Assembly (NCBI GenBank): GCA_018697195.1
Contig: CM031878.1
Location: forward strand, 67,263,331-67,327,330
DNA from: Certhia americana
Lineage: Eukaryota; Chordata; Aves; Passeriformes; Certhiidae
Direction: 5' to 3'
Length of the DNA stretch: 64,000 nucleotides
Shown here: positions 11,518 to 24,150 of the stretch, one piece after another
Position numbering within the stretch: position 1 is the first letter of the stretch
Layout: every line of letters begins with the position of its first letter
Made by a program: the position numbers and the translations under genes
Notes under the pieces: model-generated
Database searches by the model: none
What the model saw: only the letters and a program-made list of their open reading frames with translations
Told to the model about the DNA's origin: nothing

Positions 11518-12637
11518 CTCATAAAATGAAATTGCTTCAAAGGTAAGGAACAGTCACTTGACACATGGTCTTATCCACTAATAAATGAGGATTCCTTTCA
11601 CATGAGATAAGCATAATCCGAAAGAAAACGGATTCTCCCTTTGCAATAAATGGATGAATTAATACATACATGTATATCCTTTCAATACGTTTTGAAATTG
11701 TATTTGTATATGATGCAAGTAGTCTGTACCAGCTATCATACAACCCTTCCTTCTATTAAGTCACTGCAAATTGGATCAATTCTCATCCATCTCATCTGTC
11801 GGGTCTTTCTAACATGGGAGAAGTAGTAGGAACTCAAGATTTTTATTTTTACTTTAGAATTAGTTACTTAAATTTCCAGGAAAAAAACCCCAGTGTATTA
11901 CTGAAATATTTATCGTGATATTAAAATAAATTATGATTTCTAGGTGCTGCATCGTCAACAAATGTATGTGTCACTCTACACTATGCTCTGCACTCAGTTA
12001 TATCATTGCTGGATACCTACTCTATTTATCCTGCTGGGGAGGGTGTTGCATATTTAGGAACTACAGATAAACTGAACTTAAGGAAGCAGAGGACTGTGCT
12101 TAACTGTGCTGTACTGAGCTGCACATAATGAGAGGCCTTCAGGGCTGTACTGTGCAGCAAAAGTTCCTTGGCTGCAGCATAAATTAAGACTTCACATTGC
12201 AAAAGAGCATTCTGTAGGCAGTTTTCACTGAGTAATGTTTATTGGACCACTTTTATGGCCTTGGCTTTACCTAGAAGGGCAACAAGAAGTTCCCATCAGA
12301 CAGAGTTGTTTACTTATGAAGAAATTATATATATGACCAAAGAGAGAACTTTCTTTCATGGACAGAATTAGCTCTGAACAGCGTGATGTGTGAAAGTCTA
12401 CCTGGGCTCCAACTGATGCTGCACAACTGCAGGGTGTCCAACAACTGAAGGGACTTAAGAATTGCTGGGTATTTATATTCTTCTTCCTATTAAAACAGTT
12501 ATCTTATTACAACATTTGTTGTTGACCTTATACTCTACTGTCAGGACACAGTTTGCTAAGGCTTTGTGCAAAAAAATTCCTGCAGATAATTTTCATAATA
12601 CTGTTCCAAAATCATAATCATTTTTTAATGAGTAAGG
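11518..12637. other. non-coding, no recognised feature
   Basis: No gene, repeat family or RNA gene recognised. Confidence 0.5.
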
Positions 12638-12667
12638 AACACACACACCCACACCCACACACACACA
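12638..12667. repeat. (CA)n microsatellite, interrupted
   Basis: CA units with two CCC interruptions. The C/V-rich minus-strand frame over it (12618-12830) is a translation of the repeat. Confidence 0.9.
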
Positions 12668-13863
12668 TGCATGCACAAATTGCAGCAGATGCCTTCTTGT
12701 TGTAGTCAGTCTCATCGTTCTTCAAGAGAAATAAATTCACATTTTTCCTATTTGTTTCCTTCTGGCAAGCACAAAGAGATGAATAATTGCCTTCAGTCTC
12801 CCATAAGATGTATACTGACATTGCAGTCACTTTGCCAAGAGCCTAAAAGGTCAACATGCTTCAAGAGGGGTAATAAGTGACACTCCCTCCTTGCATTCAA
12901 CAGCAGTATCTAACAGCCTGCTACAGATGGAGAAAGAGGATGAGGATGTCAACTATCCCAACTCCTGCAAGTTCTTAGATGCAGTTCATTAAAACAAATG
13001 ACCAATCACCATTTGTTATGGATATAAACAGATCACTCTTCCACTATCTAGGTAAAGACAAAATATTATATTACTATTACAATACTCAAATCATTCTGGG
13101 ATCTGGCCATATCTCCACTTCATGGCAGAATATTTATTAAATTATTAAAATTTGTGGGTTGATAGCACTGTCAAACAATTTATTGTAACTGTAAAATATT
13201 TTAAGTTTTGAAAACACAATAAAGTTGATTTAATAATCTCCAAATCTTATATACAATTTCCTATAGACTTTTTTCAATTACACCTCATAAATTATAATTT
13301 ACTGTATATTATACTAACATTAAAAAATAAACACTTCATGAGAATCTCACCAGATTAATTTATTTTGTTGAGTTAACCAGAAAGCATAACAAATTCACAC
13401 CTGACCTCTGAACCCTGAGCACAGGGCCTCAAATTCAATCTACCATCAAGAATATCCATCTGCCAAAGATAACAAATAAATGTTTTATTTAACTTGAGCC
13501 AAGATATTTGCCCTAATGACTACAGTATGGAAAAAGCAAACAAACAAAAAACTAGCAGAATTCTTTCTGTCCTATGAAAACACTATTGGAGTTCAAAGAG
13601 TTAAAGAAAAAAAAAAATCAAAACACAGGCTCCTCTCTATGATTCTTGCTTAGTAAGGATGTGCCACTGAAAGTAGAAGCAGACAGATTTAGTAGAATCT
13701 AAATGCAAATAATTTGTACTATATGAGTAAGACATGTCATTCCGGTGTCAAGACTTTAGTCAAGTACCTTATTAAAAACAGCGCCCTGATTTGCTCGTGG
13801 TTGCATTTGTGGATTGTTTTAGGGTTTGTTGTACTCTGTTGTTTTACACTACAACTGCATGTA
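12668..13863. other. non-coding, no recognised feature
   Basis: AT-rich DNA up to the left target-site duplication of the next LTR. A short A run lies at about 13607-13617. No gene seen. Confidence 0.5.
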
Positions 13864-13869
13864 CCACAG
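13864..13869. repeat. target-site duplication ccacag (left copy)
   Basis: This 6-mer directly abuts the TG end of the LTR and is repeated exactly at 14569-14574. Six bases is the usual length for ERVK-type integration. Confidence 0.8.
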
Positions 13870-14568
13870 TGATGTGGCCCACCAGAGTCCAGGCTGGCTC
13901 TGTTTCACTCCTGCGCCACGCCGGGAGCGGGGAATTGCCACGGCAGGGATTGGTGCCAATGGCAGAACCTGAAGAGCTGGAGGCTCTACTGTGACCAGGA
14001 TGCCAAGCCGCAGCAGGGTTCAGGTTGAGGAGAAAGGATGGGCCACTCCCAGGTGAGGTTCCAACAGGTTTATTGAAAGAAGAATAGCCCAAAGGGACAC
14101 TACAAGGAGAGACCCCAAGCACTGCTGTGCACAGGATTAAATACAAGGTAACAAAGAGGGGCGGATACAAATGACCTTCCAATGAGGGGATTTCAGGGGA
14201 GGAGTGAAGGGGTTACATCAGGGTTCCTGGGCCAACTGGGTAAACAGGGAGAAGGGAGGTCACATGCCCCAATGGGGCATCGAGTTGAGGGTGACATCCC
14301 AGAACGGCCAGGGGGTGGTTCACACATGGGATTGGGCAAGGGAAGGACTGACAGGGAAGGTGCTGGAACAAGGGGTAGGGCTAGGATGATGGATAGGGAA
14401 GGTACTGGAATAAAAGGTGGGGAAATTCCATATAGGGAAAGGACAGGGGAGGATACAAAGTAGGGACAAACCAACTCGAGGGAAAACAGGGGTACATAGA
14501 ATGAACCATTTCACAATACAAACATCAAGCATGAAACAATGAGTTGAAAATAAATACTGGCTGCAGCA
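13870..14568 (-). mobile_element. solo LTR of an avian endogenous retrovirus
   Basis: On the plus strand the element runs from tgatgtgg to ctgcagca, so it has TG...CA ends, and it is bounded on both sides by ccacag. Read on the minus strand it has U3, a TATA-like TATTTAAT (complement of 14136-14143), AATAAA (complement of 14069-14074) and then ACCTGTTGGAACCTCACC in R/U5. About 200 bp of U5 follow. The 18-base word recurs after the poly-A signal of the LTR at 46.9 kb. No internal retroviral region adjoins, so recombination between two LTRs has removed the provirus. Frames of 60-112 codons in it are not genes. Confidence 0.85.
14069..14074 (-). promoter_or_regulatory. LTR polyadenylation signal AATAAA
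   Basis: The complement of tttatt lies about 62 nt downstream of the TATA-like box on the minus strand and just before the conserved R/U5 word, as expected for a retroviral LTR. Confidence 0.7.
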
Positions 14569-14574
14569 CCACAG
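14569..14574. repeat. target-site duplication ccacag (right copy)
   Basis: Exact match to the left copy, directly after the CA end of the LTR. Confidence 0.8.
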
Positions 14575-15250
14575 CTTTTAAAATGCTCCAGAAGAAGGCA
14601 TGGTGAGTTTTGCAAGGTACAGAGAATGCAGAATGTACCACCTTATTTTGGCAGAGCCAGACTAGCAAAGGATTTACTATACAATAGTGATTCCCAAAGG
14701 ATCCTGTTATGCTAAATGATTCCTAACAGTGATCACCCTTGCCTGATAGTGAATAGTATTCCTGACGAGTCTTGATGATTTTATGAAATTTCACAATATT
14801 TAAGCCACCACACTTCACTTATATTCACCCTGGATTCCTCTTCTTCTTTAATATGTTTTCCTCTCTTCTGTGTGACATTATATAACCGCATATAGAATAG
14901 TACACCAATTCCTGCCTCTTTTGGTTTAATTTGTCTTTGTTGTACTTACCAGTCATTCCTAGAGGACAGGGAAACTCTAGTTTAAACCCAGTGCTGCATA
15001 ACCATCTTATGATGATTATAATTAACCTTGTTGACTTTAATGACAAGGAATCATTTAAACATCTCACTCCAGTAGAAATGATATGATTTTCATGTTGCAC
15101 CTATGCCTATTCCCAACAAGATTAGACAGTAGTATAGTTTTGCCTGATCTTTTTGCCATAGTGGCAAAATGAGATGTTTAAAGCCATAAAGAAATTGTTT
15201 AGACCTGTACTATTTCAAGTATGTTGCAAACCAAAATGTTTTGGCATCAT
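14575..15250. other. non-coding, no recognised feature
   Basis: The minus-strand frame at 14825-15100 is unrecognised and lacks coding features. No repeat recognised. Confidence 0.5.
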
Positions 15251-15597
15251 GCCCTCTGTTGAAGGCAGGCTGAGAGAGTTAGGGAGACCTTACTGCAGCC
15301 TTCCAGAAAGGTCTACAAAAAAGCTGCAGACTGACTTCTTCCAAGGACACAAAGGAAAATGTCTCTAAACTGAAATAGGATAGATTTTAACTAGATAGGG
15401 AGAGGAAACTCCTTCCTGTGGAGGTGACAAGACACTGGAACAGGTTGCCCAGAGAAGTTGTGAATGCCTGTCCCTGGAAGTGTTCAAGGCCAGCTGGATG
15501 GGGATTGGTCAAGTGGAAGATGTCCCAGGCTAAAATGATGAGTTGGAACCATGATTTAAAAATTCCTTTTCAACCCAAATCATTCTATGATTCAATG
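15251..15597 (+). mobile_element. CR1 LINE, 5'-truncated 3' end
   Basis: The sequence follows the end of CR1 ORF2 and the 3' UTR. It starts with gctgagagagttaggga (the ERLRELG region), has an internal deletion, then gcactggaacaggttgccc-like DNA encoding RHWNRLPREVV, the ctggaagtgttcaaggccag segment, and ends in cattctatgattcaatg, the degenerate CR1 terminal repeat. The frame at 15418-15900 begins inside it and is a broken ORF2 tail that runs on into flanking DNA. CR1 is the dominant bird LINE and typically inserts with severe 5' truncation, as here. Confidence 0.9.
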
Positions 15598-18000
15598 GGG
15601 TATCATAGATGGTACCATGCATGGTCACCTCATGTGAACCATGAACTTACCCAGATGATCAGAATAAACAGCCTGTCTCCATTAATAGCACGTGAGAATT
15701 GGACACAGTCCAAGGGTTTCACCATGAATTCTACAGCATACAGCATACACGTTGTTTTCTTACAGGAAAAAACCATATTTTTCCTTATAATTTTCTTTGT
15801 TCTCTTTTTTATTGTTTCATTTCATATCCAGTGGGGCACAATCAACAATCTGCCAAACACCATAGATAAGTTCACATTTGCTGCTATATTTTTCAGTTAA
15901 GTCCTGTAAGGTACTTGGCTTTCTCTAGAAACCTCTTCAATAAAGGCATGTGGGGGAAGGCACATCTCCTTTCTACCCACACAAATTCAAACACATTTCT
16001 GTATCACACAGATACTTGTAGTTTAATATTAATTTTAGCAGCTACAGAAAATATCTCAACCAACAATTTATTCTCATTTGTCTTAATTAAAGAAAATATT
16101 AACTCACCCTTTTGCAAGGAAAAACACACAAAAAAATAAGGAAAATGTACATACTTAGATTCTGAAGTCATTAATATGCCACCTCAAAATTATACAAATT
16201 TTTCAGATAGCAGAAAAATTTTTACCACTGTAAACAAGCAGTGCTATTAATAATGCGCAGAAATCCCACTTCAAGGTTCATCGACTGTTACCAATAGCTT
16301 TAATATTCCTCAAAAAAATGTTCTTTGGCTGTGTTTTTCCCCCTCCTATCAAAAATTCTTCACTGTGAAATGTTATATTCTGCAGGATCTGCTCTTTTGA
16401 GTGATATACTCTTGCTGCCATGTAGATCCCCAACAGCAAGCTGCAGCAGCTTTGGCTGGGTCCACATCAGCACTCAGAGCAACCAAACAGCTCTGTGGAG
16501 CTGTAGCTAATGGCAAGAACATGAAACATACACATTTCAGGTGGTTTTATGTGCTCTTTCCTATGTTGTTTTTTTTTTTACTTTTGGGGACTATTTCTTC
16601 TAGGTGTGGCTGGGATGCATGAGGTGGCTTTTCCAAGTGTACTTAATTTTAGTTTCTCTAAAAGAAAACCATAATGAGCAAGACGATGTCTGTGTGCTGT
16701 GAACCAAAATGCGGTAAGTAGAGACAACCTGGAGATCTGCTTCAAAAGCACACCCCTGACAAAATCTAAAATCTCACATAGGTGCATTCAGAGTTTTCTC
16801 AAAAGAATAATGAACCTGTCTTCTTTGATTTGCAAGGCCATTTTAGGCAACACTGTTGAATTGATATGAGTCACGTGTTTATAACGTCTGCCTTTGTATA
16901 TATATTCCCTTTTAGGAAACGGTGTTTGTTTTGGGAGCCTATAAATGGTATGAAATCTGCCACCGTTTTTTTCTTCCATGAAATACCACTCCAGATTCTT
17001 CTACTGTCTCAAAGTTTTCATAAGTAAAGGATCTATTGAGCTCTTTCTGGTGATTCTGCCTAAGGGTAAAAGCAAATTATTATAGGAAGCAAGTCTGGAG
17101 GTGGTTGACTCTTTAAGGTCTTTTCTACACTGTTTTGAGATTTTCTTGGAACACAGCACACATACTGAAATAGTAGAATAAGTAGTATTTGATCATTGTA
17201 CTTAAGGATTGTATTGTAATACATAGGAAGAAGGAATCCTTATTTACAGTAGTTTTTCTGTAACATTTCAGCATATTGCCTGCAATCTTAATGCTATTGT
17301 GAAAGAACATACTTGCAGCTATATTAATAAGGATAGATAAGACTATATTCCAATTTGCCTTTGTCTTCTGTACAAACATAAATGAAATACACTTCTCTAT
17401 AACAATTACTTTATTCAAGGAATAAATAACTTTGTTTCAGAACTTATTACACACAATGCAGGCCTGATTTTATAATAACTCTTTTACTATTCTTCCATGG
17501 TTAGGAGGAAAATGGCTTTGAGTATATGAATATGAAAATCTCTCATTATCACCTCTGTTTACAGAATTTGAAAATAATTTCAGGCAATAGAAATGTCCAG
17601 GCTAATCCTTGTTTTGGCTGGCAGCATACTAAGGCTGCAGCATGCACAGGATCATGAAGGGGCCTCTGGAGGGGAACAACCTTTGGTATCCAGTCTGTGC
17701 ACATCACTCCTTACAAAATGCAAGGGACACAGACTCCTTTGCCAGGACCAGGTTTACAGGAAAGGTTTTGGCTTGACTTTGGCTGATGTACAAGGATAAA
17801 AAGTCACAGGAAGTTGGAGTCATAGAACCTTCACTCTTCCCCTGGCTAGAAGTAGAGTACAGTACAGAGCTCCTCTTTAAAACCTGATAGATTGCACCTG
17901 CCTCAGAACACTGAGTTTCCTTGCTGCCTTCAAACAGCAGAATCACCTCAGCCACACTAGCCTTGTTTTCACTGACTGAAGGTTCTAATAAGACTCATAA
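15598..18000. other. non-coding, no recognised feature
   Basis: Frames at 16325-16622, 16578-16979, 17125-17418 and 17593-17955 are short, overlap on both strands and match nothing I know. No repeat family recognised. Confidence 0.5.
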
Positions 18001-20538
18001 AATCGTAATATTGGACCTCATGTACTAATGCTTTAAATATTTTAAAACAAATTATGACAATAAAAATATCTGGATGTATTTTCAAACTATGATTGCAGAG
18101 AGAAATCAGTTTCTATCATGTGTCACTCTTTCCCATTTTAGATTTTAGTTATGAATTTTGACAGTTTATGCAACATGATAAAGCAATAAGTAGAGTGTTT
18201 AGTAATCTAATAGAACAATATACAATGTCTTCTTAAGAATTGTTTAATGATAATTTAAAATATCAAAAATGTATTTTCAAATAGGACTATGCTGAAATAG
18301 CTTTTCATGCTAATTAAATACAAAATCACAGTATGGTACTCTTTTGAAGGAAGTAATCACTGCATTTCTAGTGAAAACAAATACTCCTGCAAAAAAAAGA
18401 CTGGAGCATTTTTCACCCATCTGAGAAATTACTAGCTCCAACAATTCTTTCATAAGAAAGTCATCAACTTACATATTAAAATCATGCCAGAAGCCTCTAT
18501 GGCATAAGAAAGATTTTTTTGTACCACAAATCTCATCTATTTTTCTAAGTACATCGATAAGCCTAACCAAAAAGGACTCATCACCCAAAACCTCTCCTTG
18601 TGCAAATTATATTTGTTTAAGAACTTAGTAACCCATTCTTTTTTTCTTGAAAAATATTTCACACCTGTCGACCAGCAAGATGTTTTTAAATCTTGAGTAC
18701 ATCAGTATACAAAAATCTTTCTTTTTTCTACTGGAAATGAGAAAATGACAACATTTTAAAGGCCCCATTTGAACCACTTAAACATGAATAACACTTTGCT
18801 ATGAAGACAAAACCATGATAATGAGTTTATTAAAAAAATAAGACAAAAAAAAATATCTCTGGCCTTTTCCTAAGAAAAGGGAAAATGCTTATTTCCCTAG
18901 GTAGCTCAGAAGTCCACATTAGGACATGAGTAGGCACATGTACAATAGTCATATCACAGGACAAATATGAATGTAGATAGTTGATCTCAGTCAAAAATCC
19001 GCATGATACAATGAATGAAGTTTCTTCACATAAAATACTGTCAAGAAATTCCAAACAGCAAATGATGATGAAGAAACTCATTTGCAAATAATTTGTGGAT
19101 AAAATCAGATTATAAACACATCAAAAAACTTTTGTAATATTTGTTTGCTTAGGAGTGTAATCTAAACCTTTATCACATTAGTAATATTCAAACTGTAGCA
19201 GCTTTATATACGGTGATTTTGTCTACAAAATATTTCAACTTCCATGTTCACTAAAAAAGCATAAGAAATTAATGTTCCCTTCACACTGGTGGTAATTTCT
19301 CTTCATTTATTCCTTTTCCCCATCTACCAGTGAATTCAGAGATAACTGAAGTATGATGTTACAACCTCATGCATATATTTTGATAGCTTGAATTTTGAGC
19401 CCACTTCAAAAGCATTTTTTCTCTCCAGTTAGTAGAAAGATTTCTGTCTAAGCTTCCTAACTGCATAGAAAATTTTCAAGAAAATATAGAGCTTCAGAAC
19501 TGTCCTCAGAAAAGCTGCTACTATGCTTAGACAAGGTTTTTGCAGAATCTAAAATTGCTAAAGGCTCAATGTTTTTTGTTTTAGTTATCTTTACTGTACT
19601 TTAGCTGAACTTAACATATAGTTTTATTCCTTTTTTTCCCCCCCTAAGAGTATTAGAGCTGCTGTTCTTGGAGAAAAATTTTATCTACATCTATCCTCAT
19701 TTCATGCTTGTGGACAGGTTTTCTTCTAGCAGATGTGCATTGAAGATATTGCATATGCATTGGAAAATATTTTGAAGATAGACTTCCAGTCTGTATTTTG
19801 AATATATTGTAATATATTGTATTTGAATATCTTGTTTATATTTTACTACAGATATTTCTAGCTGATATTTTTCAGTTCTAGACAATGATTCCTGATGAGA
19901 ACACCTTCTCAAGTTACAGATATAGTTCACCTAAAGGACATAATTGCTCTATATAAGTATGCTCTGTTAAAGACATAGCTGCTAAGATGATATTTTTTCC
20001 CACTGTTTCTGTCATTATTTTATCTGTAAGAATTTTGATTTATTACTAAATACTTGGCCAACTTCTTCTGTAGTTAATACTTGCAAATAGTAAATGCTAT
20101 TAGAGTAATTTTGGCATAAATACCTGCAGAAGTGTTGAACTATCAGCACAACTTGAAGCCTGAGGAAAGCTATCATCAAGCTGTGATTAATTTTTGTTCT
20201 GATCACATGCAATTGGTGGTTAATAGAGAAGTGTATATGTGCTTAAAAATAAAGGAGCCCAATAAACAAAACAAAAATTATATTTTACATTGAAAATAAT
20301 TGGACTGGAGTTTTTTTTCAATATTATTACCATTTTTAGCCTTTTTTATCCTTACTATAAATGAACAGACTTAGTAGCCTTCAGCTTCTCTAGCCTCCAT
20401 CTCCTCTAGAAATGCAACCACACAGCTTCTCAGCACAGTTATAAATAGGCTTCAGGTTAGAAAAACTATTATTGCACATGAAGACCTGTTCAGGTGCTGG
20501 CTGGATTACAGCAAACTGATGAAACTGGTGCCTGAGCA
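18001..20538. other. non-coding AT-rich stretch, no recognised feature
   Basis: Strongly AT-rich with imperfect short repeats such as the tgtaatatattgtatttgaatat block near 19800. No gene seen. Confidence 0.5.
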
Positions 20539-20680
20539 GGAAAGAGGAGGAAGAGAAGAGGAAAGGAAAGGGAAGGGAGAGGAGAGTTTGAGGAGAGGAG
20601 AAGAGAGAAGAAGAGAGAAGAAGAGAGAAGAAGAGAGAAGAAGAGAGAAGAGGAGAGGAGAGGAGAGGGAGAGGGAGAGG
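20539..20680. repeat. purine tract with five exact 10-bp units
   Basis: About 140 bp of almost pure A/G on the plus strand. The core holds five identical copies of aagagagaag (20601-20650), flanked by aggag and gggag units. The S/L-rich minus-strand frames and the R/E-rich plus-strand frame across it are translations of the repeat. Confidence 0.95.
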
Positions 20681-22914
20681 CATGGCGAGCGGCCTGAAAG
20701 GGCAGCTGATGATGCCCCCCTGAGCACTGAGCACCTACAGGTGCTGCCCCTGTGATAGCCCAGGGTCAGAGGGAACCACTGGCTCAGCTGTTCCTTTTCT
20801 GTCAGAGATCCTGTGTTTGCAAGTGGTTAGTATGACATCCCTGTAGCTCCATCATTTCCAGAAGATTTTCTTCCTTCCATGCCAGAATTTAGCCCCATAT
20901 GTTAATATTTCAATCTTTACATACATATCTCTGTCAGACTAAAAAACTTATATCTATTAAAGGCATATTCAAAATGTCTTTCCTGATGCAAAAAGCCTTC
21001 AAATGAACCAGCAAAACACAGCAAGATAAAACTCATATTAAGGAAACTTTGGCAGAAAGCACCAGAGTGACCAGCCAGCACCACAGAGGCATACCACAAA
21101 GTATGCAGAACACCAGGAGGAATCTGGTGTTTCCAGTGAAATAAAGTAGGAGCCGTAAAAGTATCTAGACTTAACAATTAATTTACTGCAGATTTGCTCC
21201 CCATTGCAAGTTCTAGATCTGAAAATGTTTAAGTGTCCTTTCATCAGCCAGGTAAGGCTGGAAAAAGAAACTGAAAAGTTTTGCTGGTCGAGAGGGACTT
21301 GACAGCAGTATCATGCATGTAATTTATAAAGGGTGTGTCATTAATTCAGTGCACCCTCACACTTCAGCAGTGCTGCATCTGCTACTCAGAACTACCTTGT
21401 TACTCTCTTTGTTACTGCCCTCATTAGACTGACTTTCTGAGCAAGTGGTCAGTTCTCACTACTTCTCATTCCTGCTCTAGTGTTGTTCTTTCCAGTTTTA
21501 TTTCCAAGCCTGCCTGTGCACAAGCTTTGGAAAATCACTCTCACTACTCATGATTACAGTTAAAAGCTGTTTCTAGGACCAAAAACTGTGAATTTTTATT
21601 GTCAACATAACCCAAACAAGTATTTAAACCTGGAGACAGCTTTCAATTTCAGCCCTTGTAATGGGTTAAAAGCATCAGAAATTGGTTTCAAGGCAAAGTA
21701 ATAATCTGTGGCTTGAAGCCCAAGGAGGACCAAACATGTCCTCATATCTCAGATGTGTAATTTATTGCTGTTAAGATGGACCTTCTGTCTTGGACAAGAG
21801 GGAAAAATCAATATTAATCCACTCATACTTGTAATGGAAGGATGTGGTTGCATAAAGTATCACTGAGTAGTGCAGGACTGCAGCCTGAGTTTGAAGACAG
21901 ATGTTATAGGTTTGCTATGGAAGCAATAGACCATAACAATGTATCTGATATGGAAAAATCAATCACACTGCTACTACCTAGAAACTGCATCTCTTTGAGG
22001 AAAGAATATAAAGTACTTCAACCAGTTGTTAAAGAAAAAAGGTTTCATAATTATTTAATCCCTTTAGAGGTGAAACAAATTAAAATATCGTTTGTCAGTA
22101 TTTTCTCTGAGATTTGTTTTCAAGAGAGGTGGAAGAGATTAATGTTTTCTCGGTGTTCATTGTCTTTATTTAAATGGTGACATATGAAGATTATAAAACC
22201 TGCCAGCCTAGATGTACTATGGGGTTTTTCAGCTAGAAGCTGTGTACGGTTTCTATTTGGAATATATAAAATACATATACAAAAAAAATCTAACACAACA
22301 ACATCTCTCTTTTCTTTGGGCTGAGAGTTATCTCTGAGAATATGCATTGCTAAATAACAAAGAGTAGCTATGAAGTCTCATGGGTAACAGTGTACAATGG
22401 ATGCCGATATCTACAGTCTCTCTAGCTGCAGTAATCTTGTTACCATAGCTCTTATTGTTTAATGTCAATTACCATTTCTTCTAAAAATAAAAAATAGATA
22501 AACAGTGCTTGTTACATAGCTGTTACACAGTTGCCATTTTAGTCAAGGCAAGCCAAGCATCAGTGACAACATTTACCTTGGATGACCTCCTCTGAGGGGG
22601 TGAAAATATCTCCCAAAAGAGCAAGAAAAGGATGCTGCATTTAAAATCACACTTATTCAGCTGTATGAGATAAACAACAGATCTTAGTCTTTTTCTAAGT
22701 TATGATTTTTGGTTCATAGTACAAATATTAATATCAATAGTAATGGCAGTAATGTGGAATTTAAAGGAAATAAACAGTCAGTGACACTGTTCAAGATGAT
22801 TTTCAGAAAGTTCTTCTGCAATAGTAGTGAGACTGAATTACAAATTAGAAGAGTTAAGAATAGCTACTTAAACTGTAGCAGTCCTGTGGAATGGGAATGG
22901 GTTGAAGGTCACAG
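20681..22914. other. non-coding, no recognised feature
   Basis: A plus-strand 112-codon frame at 21842-22180 has no recognisable domain and ordinary AT-rich composition. I treat it as chance. No repeat was recognised before the CR1 that follows. Confidence 0.5.
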
Positions 22915-24150
22915 AGCCATAGAATCATTAAGGTTGGATAAGACCTTCAAGACCATTGAGTCCAGCCTTTGACCAATTGGACCAAAGACCACCATATCAA
23001 CCAAACCTCAACACATAGTGCCACAGCCATAACACATTTGTTTCTTGAACACTACCAGGGCTGGCAATTCTACCACCTCCCTGGACAGCTCATTCCAATG
23101 TTTAAACTCCCTTTCTGTGAAGAAATTTTTCCTCAATGTCCAAACTGAAGCCCCTCTGTTACAGCCTGAGCCTCTGCTGTCTCATCCCTAGATCCCTGTG
23201 AAAAGAAGATAATTCCCACCTAGCTACAACCTCCTTTGAGGCAGTGGTAGAGAGTGATAAAGAGTCCCCTGAGCCTTCTTTTCTCCAACATAAACTCTCT
23301 GAACTCTCTTAGCTGCTCCTCATCAGACTTGTGCTTGGGACCCTACCCCAGCTCTGCTGCCCTTCTTTGGACATGCTCCAGCTCCTCAATGTCTTTCTTG
23401 CAGTGAGGGGCCCAAAACTGGACACAGGACTCAAGAAAAAGCCCAGCACTGGGAGACAGTCTCTGCCCTGATCCTGATGACCACACTATTGCTGATACAG
23501 GCCAGGATGCCACTGGCATTCTTGTCCACCTGGACACATCTGTCTCATGATCAGCCACTGTCAACTGTCAAGCACCCCCAGGTCCTTTTCCACAGGCAGT
23601 TTTCCAGCCACTCTGCCTTCAACCTGTAGTTCTCAGCCCTTTGCCTTATTAAACTTTTTTCAATTGACCTCAGCTCATCAATTAAGCCTAAGATCCGTCT
23701 GCAAAATTTTCCTGCCATCCAGAAATCGGCTGATCAACATTTCCTCCCAACTTACAGTCATCTGTGAACTCAGTAATGGTGCACCTGATCCCCTTATCCA
23801 GTTAGTTGATAAATCCCTGTGGCTGTCCCCAGTACTGAACCTTGGAGAACACCCCATGTGACTGGCCACCAGCTGGGTGTAAGTCCATTCACCACGACTA
23901 CCTGGGCCTGGCCATCCAGCCCATCCTTAACCCAGTGAAGCGTGCGCCTGCTGAAGTTGTGGGCTTATGGCTCTCCCAAGAGAAAGATGTGGGTGGCAGC
24001 TTTGAAAGCCTAGCTGAAGTCCAAATAGATTACACCCAGCCCTTTTCCTCATCCACCAGGAGTTTCACCTGGTCATTAAAGGATATCAGGCTGGTGAAGA
24101 AGCTTATCTGCAGATGTCTGAAGATAGCCCAGCTCCCCCAGCTCCCATTT
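22915..24150 (-). mobile_element. CR1 LINE, 5'-truncated, with decayed ORF2
   Basis: The largest transposon copy in the window. The 3' end is at the left: catagaatcattaaggttgg is the complement of the CR1 terminal repeat and adjacent UTR. The 3' UTR runs to about 23340, followed leftwards-to-rightwards on the minus strand by the ORF2 C-terminus and then reverse-transcriptase remnants up to about 24150, where the copy stops by 5' truncation. Many substitutions, in-frame stops and frame changes show that it is inactive. The plus-strand frames at 23547-23861 and 23842-24255 are antisense shadows. Confidence 0.93.
23340..24100 (-). pseudogene. CR1 ORF2 reverse-transcriptase remnant
   Basis: Read on the minus strand, the C-terminal part encodes [19 protein letters not shown], a characteristic CR1 ORF2 segment. 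Further upstream in the ORF, near 23746-23772, EFTDDCKLG stands where active CR1 has the catalytic FADD motif. The alanine is lost but both aspartates remain. Near 24040 the usual YLDFSKAFDTV region is frame-shifted and unreadable. Several stop codons interrupt the frame, so this is a dead remnant. Confidence 0.85.

Noticed and set aside
13791..14532. Several overlapping frames of 60-112 codons
   Set aside because: They lie in the solo LTR at 13870-14568; the GC-richer, stop-poor composition explains them.
15418..15900. 160-codon plus-strand frame, the longest in the window
   Set aside because: Its start is the broken CR1 ORF2 tail (RHWNRLPREVV) and the rest is run-on into AT-rich flank.
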